The position numbers and the translations under genes were made by a program. Below are positions 1-5,817 of a DNA stretch of 5,921 nt, piece after piece; within the stretch, counting starts at the first letter, position 1, and each line of letters opens with the position of its first letter. Source of the DNA: Caldifarciminota bacterium UBA6260 (lineage in GTDB: Bacteria > Hydrothermota > 32-111); NCBI GenBank assembly GCA_002441125.1, contig DJVI01000020.1, forward strand, positions 1 to 5,921. The letters are read 5' to 3'. The notes beneath the pieces are model-generated. The model did not search any database. It was not told the origin of the DNA and saw nothing but the letters and a program-made list of their open reading frames with translations.

Positions 1-2
1 GT

Positions 3-2168
3 GGAGTTATAATTTTTGGTAGGGAAGGAAACGAGAGTAATTATCTTTCTGAATGGGCAGAATATAGAAACTTAGATGATGGAATAAAGGGTGGAACAAA
101 TATAAAGGCAGGTTTTGATTCATTGAATGTAACATTTATAGGGAATTGGCCATTTGGACCATCTTATGCTGTTACTAATGATACGATAAGAAAAGTATCA
201 TTTTTGGGGTCAGGAGGAGGAGTATATATACTTGATGTTTCAGATAGTAATCCAGTAAAACTTTCAGAAGGTATACATACAATGGGAATTGTAATGGATT
301 TATATTATGACTATACAAAACAAAGGTTATATATAGCAGCAGGACAGGGAGGTTTAGAGATATGGGATGTAAGTAATTTATTCAGTCCAACAAAACTTGG
401 CTATTATTTTACTTCTGGTTATTCTTTTGATGTCTTTGTTATTAGTAATTATGCATTAGTTGCTGATGGGAGTTATGGTTTGAGGATAATAGATGTAAGT
501 AATCCTATAGAGCCATTAGAGATTGGCTATTATGATACGCCGGGTCGAGCCTATGGTCTTTTTGTCAAAGATAACTATGCCTATGTTGCTGATGGTTTGA
601 ATGGTTTAAGGATAATAGATATAACTATTCCTTCAAATCCAATTGAGATTGGATATTTTGAAACATTTGGAGATGCAAGAAGTGTTTATATCTTAGGTAA
701 CTATGCATATGTTATTGGATATGAAAATGGATTAAATATAATAGATATAAGTAACCCAGCAAGTCCATCAGAAGTAGGTTATTATAGAACTGCGGATTTT
801 CCACAAGATATTTATGTATCAGAAAATTATGCCTATATTGCTGATGAAGAAAAGTTGTTAATAGTAGATATAACTGACCCTTCAACACCTCAAGAGGTTG
901 TTTCTTATTATATTGGTTATCCTATGAGTATCTTTGTATCAATGGAATTTGTTTATATTGTTGATATGAATTATGGATTAAGAATAATAAATAAAAGCAA
1001 TCTTTCAAGTATAGAAGAAGTTGCATTTTTTAGAATTCCCTCTCATGTAAATGATGTCTATTTATCAGACAGTTATGCTTATATTACAAATAATATGGAT
1101 GGTTTAAGGATAATAGATATAAGTGAGCTATCTAAAACTGTAGAGGTTGGTTATTGTGAAACTCCAGGTTCTGCATTAAGAGTTTTTGTGTCTGGAAATT
1201 ATGCTTTTGTTTCTGATGGTAGTTATGGTTTTAGAATTATTGATATAAGTAACTCAACTAAACCTCAAGAAATTGGTTATTATGAGGCAGGTTATACATT
1301 AAGTGTATTTACTAAAGGTATTTATGCTTTTGTAGCAAGTAATGGATTAAGGGTAATAAATATTAGTGATCCTCAAAAACCATCAGAAGTTAGCTATTTA
1401 GAAATGGCAGATATTATTGATATATATATTTCAGGTGATTATGCATATTTGGCTAACGGTATGTATGGTTTAAAAATAATTAAAGTAAATAACCCAGCAG
1501 TACCAATAGTGGTTGGTTCTTGTAATACTCCAGGTTACGCTTATGGTGTTTTTGTGTCAGGTAGTTATGCCTATATTGCTGATTATAATTGTGGTTTAAG
1601 AATAATAGATGTAAGTGATCCAACAAATCCAACAGAAGTTGGCTATTATGATACACCCGATTGGGCTTATGATGTCTATGTCTTGGGCAGTTATGCATAT
1701 GTTGCTGATTATGATTGTGGTTTAAGAATAATAGATGTAAGTGATCCAACAAATCCAATAGAAGTTGGATATTATGAGACACCCGGTCGGGCTTATAGAG
1801 TCTATGTCTCAGGCAGTTATGCATATGTTGCTGATGGTGGTTGTGGATTACAGATATACAAAAACCTTCTGTTGAGTGGAATAAATGAAAAGAATATAAA
1901 TAAAGAAGAAGTAAAAACAAACAACTATTTTATAAAGTATAATGTTTCAGATGTAGAGATATATTTTGGGGTAAGTGAAGAGAGTAAGTTGGATGTTAGT
2001 ATATATGATAAGACTGGAAGAGAGTTGAAAAAGTTATACGATGGAAAGATAGAGAAGGGGTATAGAAAGGTGACAATAAAGAAGCAAAATTACCCGACAG
2101 GAGAATATTTTATAAAGGGAAAGATGGGAAAAACAGAAATAAACACAAAGGTGTTGATATTAAGATGA
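3..2168 (+). CDS. LVIVD-repeat beta-propeller protein with C-terminal T9SS-type sorting domain, 5' end outside window
   Basis: The reading frame is open from base 3, so the gene starts left of the window. The TTG at 123 is only an internal leucine codon: the 40 residues before it read smoothly and no Shine-Dalgarno sequence precedes it. At least 721 residues are visible. About fourteen repeats of 40-44 residues follow, each of the type 'V-x-V-S-G-x-Y-A-Y-V-A-D ... G-L-R-I-I-D-V-S-D-P-x-x-P-x-E-V-G-Y', which is the LVIVD repeat (Pfam family of that name), expected to fold as beta-propeller blades. After a charged linker, the last 80 residues resemble a Por/T9SS type A sorting domain and end in KVLILR. 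By family knowledge such proteins are exported and anchored or released at the cell surface. The signal peptide expected upstream cannot be seen. The substrate or partner is unknown; binding or adhesion is a guess. Repeats 12-14 carry a Cys just before GLR or GLQ that the others lack. Confidence 0.9.
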   Translation, partial: GVIIFGREGNESNYLSEWAEYRNLDDGIKGGTNIKAGFDSLNVTFIGNWPFGPSYAVTNDTIRKVSFLGSGGGVYILDVSDSNPVKLSEGIHTMGIVMDLYYDYTKQRLYIAAGQGGLEIWDVSNLFSPTKLGYYFTSGYSFDVFVISNYALVADGSYGLRIIDVSNPIEPLEIGYYDTPGRAYGLFVKDNYAYVADGLNGLRIIDITIPSNPIEIGYFETFGDARSVYILGNYAYVIGYENGLNIIDISNPASPSEVGYYRTADFPQDIYVSENYAYIADEEKLLIVDITDPSTPQEVVSYYIGYPMSIFVSMEFVYIVDMNYGLRIINKSNLSSIEEVAFFRIPSHVNDVYLSDSYAYITNNMDGLRIIDISELSKTVEVGYCETPGSALRVFVSGNYAFVSDGSYGFRIIDISNSTKPQEIGYYEAGYTLSVFTKGIYAFVASNGLRVINISDPQKPSEVSYLEMADIIDIYISGDYAYLANGMYGLKIIKVNNPAVPIVVGSCNTPGYAYGVFVSGSYAYIADYNCGLRIIDVSDPTNPTEVGYYDTPDWAYDVYVLGSYAYVADYDCGLRIIDVSDPTNPIEVGYYETPGRAYRVYVSGSYAYVADGGCGLQIYKNLLLSGINEKNINKEEVKTNNYFIKYNVSDVEIYFGVSEESKLDVSIYDKTGRELKKLYDGKIEKGYRKVTIKKQNYPTGEYFIKGKMGKTEINTKVLILR
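1563..1852 (+). repeat. Near-identical 126-bp tandem coding repeats (2.3 copies)
   Basis: Copies start at 1563, 1689 and 1815, each at AGTTATGC, exactly 126 bases (42 codons) apart. The third is partial and diverges after about 38 bases. Copies one and two share long exact stretches, for example the run encoding GLRIIDVSDPTNP, and differ at few positions. Earlier repeats in the same gene are much more diverged at DNA level, so these are the youngest blades, produced by recent in-frame duplication or homogenised by recombination. Confidence 0.85.
1923..2165 (+). other. C-terminal sorting domain of the LVIVD protein (T9SS type A-like)
   Basis: This segment encodes the last 81 residues. The visible pattern is a beta-rich Ig-like fold with the hallmarks 'IYDKTGRELKKLYDGKIEKG' in the middle, then 'YPTGEYFIKGK' and a terminal 'KVLILR'. 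This matches the usual order in Por secretion C-terminal domains: 'Y-D-x-x-G-R-x-V', then 'P-x-G-x-Y-x-x-x', then 'K-x-x-L-x-R'. A FlgD-type Ig-like fold is the main alternative name for the same architecture. The domain is cleaved during export in characterised T9SS systems; whether that holds here is inference. Confidence 0.75.
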
Positions 2169-2191
2169 TAAAAAAAAGTAAAAAACTTCAC

Positions 2192-2207
2192 AAAGGAGAA
2201 AATTATT
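2192..2207 (+). promoter_or_regulatory. Strong Shine-Dalgarno with AUU as the apparent start codon
   Basis: AAAGGAG lies at 2192-2198. The in-frame codon at the proper distance is ATT at 2205-2207, 6 bases downstream, matching the 5-6 base gap used by the other genes here. The reading frame is open from 2172, after the in-frame TAA at 2169-2171, and has no ATG or GTG before the TTG at 2235. That TTG lies 36 bases past this site and has only an A-rich stretch before it. AUU starts are rare but real (infC is the classic case). Confidence 0.55.
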
Positions 2208-2234
2208 GTAACAACTAAAACTAATGAAAAAGAA

Positions 2235-2735
2235 TTGTTTGAAAACATTTTAAACAAATTAGTAAAAAGAATCGAAGAAAAAAAGGGATTATCTATTTTT
2301 GCAAGACAAAGATCAAAATTCGAAGGATGGTTAAAAGTTGAATTGGTTGATATTCTGAAATCTAAAAATAAAGATGTGAGAATAGAACATAGTATTGGTA
2401 AAAAGAAGGTAGATGTTTTTTTTGATAATTATCTAATTGAATTAAAAACAGTAACTACAAATTATAAATATGATAATGTTGAAAAAAAATTTTGTGCAAT
2501 AACTGATAACATAGATGGAATAATAAATGATATATGCAAAATAATTAATAAAAAAAATTATAAAAAAGCAATATTATTTGTTGTTTTCCCATTATCAGAC
2601 GAGGATAAATGGAAGAAGCATTTAAATAAAATAGATAAAAAAATTGGAGATAAAAAGATTTTATTTAAAGAAATTGAATTTTGTTTTAAAAATAGCAAAA
2701 TTCCGGGAAAACTATATTTCTATTTATTTAATTGA
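2235..2735 (+). CDS. Small PD-(D/E)XK nuclease-like protein, function unknown
   Basis: I do not recognise a named family. The protein has 166 residues from the TTG start given here, or 176 if translation begins at the AUU codon at 2205, which has the better ribosome binding site. Residues 59-71 read V-D-V-F-F-D-N-Y-L-I-E-L-K, giving Asp60, Glu69 and Lys71 in the D-x(8)-E-x-K spacing of the PD-(D/E)XK nuclease core, on two predicted beta strands. Glu30 or Glu36 in the preceding helix could supply the extra acidic ligand. A hydrophobic strand (AILFVVFPL, 112-120) follows. No signal peptide or membrane segment is seen, so it is probably cytoplasmic. No methyltransferase or toxin/antitoxin partner is adjacent, so a restriction role is unsupported. 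Bases 2401-2580 contain only about 17% G+C by hand count, far below hydG, which suggests transfer or relaxed composition. It lies 36-66 bases after the LVIVD gene and may share its transcript. Confidence 0.7.
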   Translation: MFENILNKLVKRIEEKKGLSIFARQRSKFEGWLKVELVDILKSKNKDVRIEHSIGKKKVDVFFDNYLIELKTVTTNYKYDNVEKKFCAITDNIDGIINDICKIINKKNYKKAILFVVFPLSDEDKWKKHLNKIDKKIGDKKILFKEIEFCFKNSKIPGKLYFYLFN

Positions 2736-2791
2736 TTTAATTAGTTTTAGATTTTTAAGAATTATTTTATTTAATGAAAGGTATTTTTATG
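2736..2791. other. AT-rich intergenic stretch with no clear terminator
   Basis: This is the gap after the nuclease-like gene. It is dominated by A and T, with runs such as TTTAATTGATTTAATTAG. I see no GC-rich hairpin followed by a T run, so I cannot place an intrinsic terminator for the upstream gene. No ORF or RNA gene is visible. Confidence 0.5.
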
Positions 2792-2816
2792 TTGACTAAT
2801 TGAGTTTTTTAGTTAA
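2792..2816. repeat. Inverted repeat overlapping the promoter, possible operator
   Basis: TTGACTAA (2792-2799) and TTAGTTAA (2809-2816) form an 8-bp inverted repeat (seven Watson-Crick pairs and one G-T) around a 9-base centre. It reaches from the -35 box into the -10 box, so a dimeric repressor bound there would block RNA polymerase. As RNA it would be a weak AT stem without a following T run, so it is not a good terminator. The arm length and spacing do not match the Rex consensus. The regulator is unknown. Confidence 0.35.
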
Positions 2817-2819
2817 AAT
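2792..2819 (+). promoter_or_regulatory. Predicted sigma70-type promoter for the hydrogenase maturation operon
   Basis: The -35 box is TTGACT (2792-2797) and the -10 box is TAAAAT (2814-2819), with a 16-base spacer. Each box is one mismatch from TTGACA or TATAAT. Transcription would start near 2826, leaving a leader of about 78 bases before the ATG at 2904. It is the best promoter match I found in the window and sits where the operon needs one. AT-rich DNA yields chance matches, so start-site mapping would decide. Confidence 0.55.
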
Positions 2820-2825
2820 ATTACT

Positions 2826-2903
2826 ATCTGAGGTGGAGTTAAAAACGAAGCCAAGGAACCGAAAATACTGAGGACAAGATTTTTTGAGTCCGAGGAGAAA
2901 AAG
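2826..2903 (+). promoter_or_regulatory. Purine-rich 5' leader of the hyd maturation operon, possibly structured
   Basis: This stretch is clearly richer in G and C than the flanking intergenic DNA. CTGAGG occurs at 2828 and again at 2868, exactly 40 bases apart, and CCGAGG follows at 2890. GGAC (2872-2875) can pair with GTCC (2888-2891) over a T-rich loop just before the Shine-Dalgarno GAGGAG (2892-2897), which lies 6 bases before the ATG. A second weak pairing is possible between 2835-2840 and 2857-2860. I could not match it to a riboswitch class I know. The frame of the downstream gene is also open here back to 2832 but lacks ATG, GTG or TTG. Confidence 0.3.
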
Positions 2904-3179
2904 ATGGATAATTTTACAAAAGATGATATAAGAATTGGGGTTATAGGGATTATTATTGAAAACAGGTTGGAACAATCCCATAAGGTAAACCAGATACTTA
3001 CAGATTTTGGAAACATAATAAGGGGAAGAATGGGTATTCCCAACATTGGGGATAATTTTTGTGCTATATCTTTAATCGTTGAGGGAACAAATGAGGAGAT
3101 TGGTGCAATGACTGGAAAACTTGGAAGATTGAATGGAGTAAAAGTCTCATCAACTTTGATAAAAAAGGAGAAAAAATGA
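2904..3179 (+). CDS. TM1266-family ACT-like protein, putative [FeFe]-hydrogenase system regulator
   Basis: The protein has 91 residues, normal length for the family annotated as 'iron-only hydrogenase system regulator' (after Thermotoga maritima TM1266). Recognisable landmarks are the first strand RIGVIGIIIENR, the helix with VNQILTDFGNIIRGRMGIP, the strand FCAISLIVEG, and the closing NEEIGAMTGKLGRLNGVKVSS. This is a single ferredoxin-like or ACT-type domain that probably binds a small ligand and oligomerises. No DNA-binding domain is present, so 'regulator' rests on family name and gene neighbourhood, not on a visible mechanism. The ATG has a good GAGGAG Shine-Dalgarno sequence 6 bases upstream. 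The stop overlaps the hydG start (ATGA at 3176-3179), which implies translational coupling. T. maritima has the same neighbour pair, TM1266 next to the hydG-like TM1267. It is first in the operon, directly after the predicted promoter and leader. Confidence 0.9.
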   Translation: MDNFTKDDIRIGVIGIIIENRLEQSHKVNQILTDFGNIIRGRMGIPNIGDNFCAISLIVEGTNEEIGAMTGKLGRLNGVKVSSTLIKKEKK

Positions 3180-4573
3180 GTGAATTGAAAGATTTTATCG
3201 ATCAGGATTATCTTGAAAGTTTGATAAAAGAGAACAGAAAACCATCAAGAAGTGAGGTTTTAGAGGTTTTGAAAAAAGGGGAAGAAAAAAAGGGACTTTC
3301 AGTTGAGGATGTTTTTGTCCTGTTGCAGAACGATGATGAAGAGTTGAAAGAAATGATGTTCTCCCTTGCCTTGAAAATAAAAGAGGAGATATATGGTAAC
3401 AGGTTGGTTATTTTCGCACCTCTTTATGTTACAAATGAGTGCGGGAATATATGTGCCTATTGTGGTTTTAGGGCTGATAACAAAGATTTACATAGGAGAA
3501 CATTAAATTTTGATGAGATAAAAGAGGAAGTAAAAATACTTGAAGATCAGGGACATAAAAGGATATTGATGGTTTACGGAGAGCATCCACAATTTAAAGC
3601 TGAATGGATAAAAGAGACTATTTTGACTGCTTACTCAGTAAAATCTGGAAATGGAGAGATAAGAAGGATAAATGTAAATGTTGCACCTATGGATGTTGAA
3701 GATTTTAGGATTCTTAAAAGTTCAGGTATTGGAACATACCAATGTTTTCAGGAAACATACCATAGAAAAACTTATGAAAAGGTACATATAGGTGGGAAGA
3801 AAAGGGATTACCTTTACAGGTTGTATGCTTTAGACAGAGCACAGGAAGCGGGAATTGATGATGTTGCTATGGGTGTTCTTTTTGGTCTTTACGATTACAG
3901 ATTCGAGGTAATGGCTTTGATACAGCATGCTTTTCATCTTGAAAAAGTTTTTGGTGTTGGTCCACACACAATATCTTTCCCAAGAATAGAGCCTGCTTTA
4001 GGGGCACCACTTTCAGAGCATCCACCTGTTGAAATAAAGGATGAAGATTTTAAAAAGGTTGTCGCTATTTTAAGAATCGCTGTTCCATACACAGGTTTAA
4101 TACTTACAACAAGAGAAACAGCATCATTTAGAAGAGAACTCTTCAAACTCGGTGTATCACAGATAAGTGCAGGTTCAAGAACATACCCGGGAGCATACCA
4201 TGATGCTTTAACCAACAAACCTGATATGCAACAGTTCACAATAGGTGATACCCGTTCATTGGATGAGGTTATATACGATATTGCTACACATGGATATATA
4301 CCATCCTTCTGCACATCATGTTATAGGAGTGGCAGGACAGGTGCAAATTTTATGAGTGAGGCTAAAGGTGAACATATTCACACTTTCTGTCAGCCTAACG
4401 CACTTTTAACTTTTACAGAATACCTTGAGGATTATGCTTCTGAAAGGACAAAAGAGGTTGGATATAAACTTGTAGAGGAGGAGGTTCTTAAAATGGAAGA
4501 TTCTCCTTTGAAGAAAAAATTTATTGAAAAACTGAAAAAGACAAAAGAGGGTAAAAGGGATCTTTACTTTTAG
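3176..4573 (+). CDS. hydG: [FeFe]-hydrogenase H-cluster maturase HydG (radical SAM tyrosine lyase)
   Basis: HydG uses S-adenosylmethionine and a [4Fe-4S] cluster to split tyrosine into p-cresol and dehydroglycine. The latter becomes CO and cyanide on a second, C-terminal cluster, giving an Fe(CO)2CN synthon for the H-cluster. The 465 residues match the usual family length. The radical SAM motif C89-x3-C93-x2-C96 lies in 'NECGNICAYCGFR'. The C-terminal cluster motif C379-x2-C382-x22-C405 is intact and separates HydG from its relative ThiH. His264 in 'VGPHTISFPR' is at about the position of the His that holds the dangler iron in Thermoanaerobacter HydG (by recollection). An N-terminal helical part and a TIM-barrel core (about 75-370) complete the fold. 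The ATG is supported by GGAG at 3167-3170, 5 bases upstream, and overlaps the previous stop. The enzyme is cytoplasmic and expected to act with HydE and HydF encoded downstream. No missing residue was noticed. Confidence 0.97.
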   Translation: MSELKDFIDQDYLESLIKENRKPSRSEVLEVLKKGEEKKGLSVEDVFVLLQNDDEELKEMMFSLALKIKEEIYGNRLVIFAPLYVTNECGNICAYCGFRADNKDLHRRTLNFDEIKEEVKILEDQGHKRILMVYGEHPQFKAEWIKETILTAYSVKSGNGEIRRINVNVAPMDVEDFRILKSSGIGTYQCFQETYHRKTYEKVHIGGKKRDYLYRLYALDRAQEAGIDDVAMGVLFGLYDYRFEVMALIQHAFHLEKVFGVGPHTISFPRIEPALGAPLSEHPPVEIKDEDFKKVVAILRIAVPYTGLILTTRETASFRRELFKLGVSQISAGSRTYPGAYHDALTNKPDMQQFTIGDTRSLDEVIYDIATHGYIPSFCTSCYRSGRTGANFMSEAKGEHIHTFCQPNALLTFTEYLEDYASERTKEVGYKLVEEEVLKMEDSPLKKKFIEKLKKTKEGKRDLYF

Positions 4574-4581
4574 AGGTTTTT

Positions 4582-5817
4582 ATGAAAAAAGAACTTTTAT
4601 CTATGGCTCCACATATTGGGATTTTTGGAAAAAGGAATGTTGGAAAATCATCATTGATAAACAGTTTGACTGGACAAAAAATAGCGATTGTTTCAGATAT
4701 ACCTGGAACAACAACGGATCCTGTTGGAAAAAGGATGGAGATTTTACCACTTGGACCTGTTTACATAGTTGATACAGCTGGAATAGATGATGAGGGTGAA
4801 TTGGGTAAAGAGAGAGTGAAAAAATCACTCGAAGTTTTAGGGAAAACTGATCTGATTATCCTTGTTACAACATACTCTACATTCAACGATTTCGACAAAG
4901 ATTTTATCAAAAGGATGAAAGAGAAAAAGGAGAACATTTTCATAGTTTTTTCAAAGATAGATATTGAAAAAAAGGATGAAAATGTTTTAAATTGGATTAA
5001 AAATGAAAAACTTGAGTATATTGAAGTTTCTTCAACAACCGGTGAAAATATTCTAAAGTTGAGGGAAAAGATCGCTTCACTTCTCAAAGAGGTTATAACA
5101 TCAGATATAATATTAAAAGATAAGATAGATAAAAATGACATAGTTGTTCAGGTTATTCCGATAGATTCAGCAGCCCCTAAGGGAAGAGTTATACTCCCAC
5201 AGGAACAGGTTTTAAGGGAGATGCTTGATGTGCAGAGCATCTCCGTTGTTGTTCAACATACTGAACTTGAGGAGAGTTTGAAAATATTGAAAAGAAAACC
5301 TAAACTTGTTATAACGGATTCGCAGGTTGTTGACTTTGTTGCTAAAGTTGTTCCAGAGGATATTGATATCACAACTTATTCGATAGTTTTCTCAAGGTTG
5401 AAAGGTGATCTGATAGAGTATGTAAGAGGTCTTAAGGTCTTAAAAGAGTTAAAGGATGGTGATAAAATTTTTATTGCCGAAGCATGTACTCATCATCCGC
5501 AGCCGGATGATATCGGTAGATATAAACTTCCAAAATGGATCGAAAATTATACAGGTAAAAAGTTAAATTTTGTGATGAATCCTGGGATAATGATACACCA
5601 AAACCTTGAAGGGTCAAAACTTGTGATTCTCTGTGGAAGTTGTATGGTTAACAGAAAAGAGGTTCTTTCAAGGATCTCAAAAGCAAAAGAGCAGAACATA
5701 CCAGTTACGAATTATGGTGTTATAATCTCTCACATACATAACGCGCTAAAAAGAACTATAAGAGTTTTTGATGATGTCTATAGAGAGTATATAAATATTT
5801 TCCCGGAGAACAGATGA
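4582..5817 (+). CDS. hydF: [FeFe]-hydrogenase H-cluster maturation GTPase HydF
   Basis: HydF is the scaffold that carries the diiron subcluster precursor and transfers it to apo-hydrogenase. The 411 residues match the family. An Era/TrmE-like GTPase domain covers about 1-170: P-loop G-K-R-N-V-G-K-S (16-23), switch I P-G-T-T-T (41-45), D-T-A-G (64-67) and a G4 box S-K-I-D (124-127) where NKxD is usual. A dimerisation domain covers about 180-265. The cluster domain (about 265-411) holds C302-x-H304 and C351-G-S-C354, the three Cys ligands of its [4Fe-4S] cluster. The residue before C351 is Leu350 (codon CTC) where the classic signature CxH...HCxxC has His. 'CMVNR' and 'NYGV' near the end are typical. 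The ATG follows GAGG (4573-4576), which begins in the hydG stop codon, by 5 bases; Met8 is a less likely start. The stop overlaps the next gene by ATGA. Confidence 0.96.
   Translation: MKKELLSMAPHIGIFGKRNVGKSSLINSLTGQKIAIVSDIPGTTTDPVGKRMEILPLGPVYIVDTAGIDDEGELGKERVKKSLEVLGKTDLIILVTTYSTFNDFDKDFIKRMKEKKENIFIVFSKIDIEKKDENVLNWIKNEKLEYIEVSSTTGENILKLREKIASLLKEVITSDIILKDKIDKNDIVVQVIPIDSAAPKGRVILPQEQVLREMLDVQSISVVVQHTELEESLKILKRKPKLVITDSQVVDFVAKVVPEDIDITTYSIVFSRLKGDLIEYVRGLKVLKELKDGDKIFIAEACTHHPQPDDIGRYKLPKWIENYTGKKLNFVMNPGIMIHQNLEGSKLVILCGSCMVNRKEVLSRISKAKEQNIPVTNYGVIISHIHNALKRTIRVFDDVYREYINIFPENR

Noticed and set aside
123..125. TTG at 123 as the start of the LVIVD protein
   Set aside because: The frame is open to the left edge, upstream residues look like genuine coding sequence and no Shine-Dalgarno sequence precedes it. 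The true start is outside the window.
1563..1852. Tandem repeats as a CRISPR array
   Set aside because: The 126-base period is in frame, has no unique spacers, and encodes LVIVD blades.
1480..1920. Minus-strand ORF giving a His-rich 146-residue protein
   Set aside because: It is the antisense of the tandem LVIVD repeats. The HNHHQQHMHN-like periodicity mirrors the 126-base coding repeat, and there is no ribosome binding site or independent support.
2224..2253. ATG at 2224 as the start of the middle gene
   Set aside because: It is in another frame and runs into TAA after nine codons.
2792..2816. Rex operator or intrinsic terminator at the promoter inverted repeat
   Set aside because: Arms of 8 with a 9-base centre do not fit TTGTTAAN4TTAACAA, and no T run follows the 3' arm on either strand.
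2826..2903. Known riboswitch (TPP because of CTGAGG; guanidine-III because of GGACAAGA)
   Set aside because: The remaining conserved parts of those classes, such as the TPP GAACCTGATC/GGTTAATACC region, are missing. The matches are short and coincidental.
2796..3046. Minus-strand ORFs over the TM1266-like gene
   Set aside because: They are shadows of a recognised + strand gene and its leader, with no family resemblance.
3934..4314. Minus-strand 126-residue ORF inside hydG
   Set aside because: It is antisense to the conserved HydG barrel and C-terminal region, a by-product of AT-rich codon use.
4601..5141. Minus-strand ORFs inside hydF
   Set aside because: They are antisense to the GTPase domain, Ser/Phe-rich low-complexity translations without start signals.
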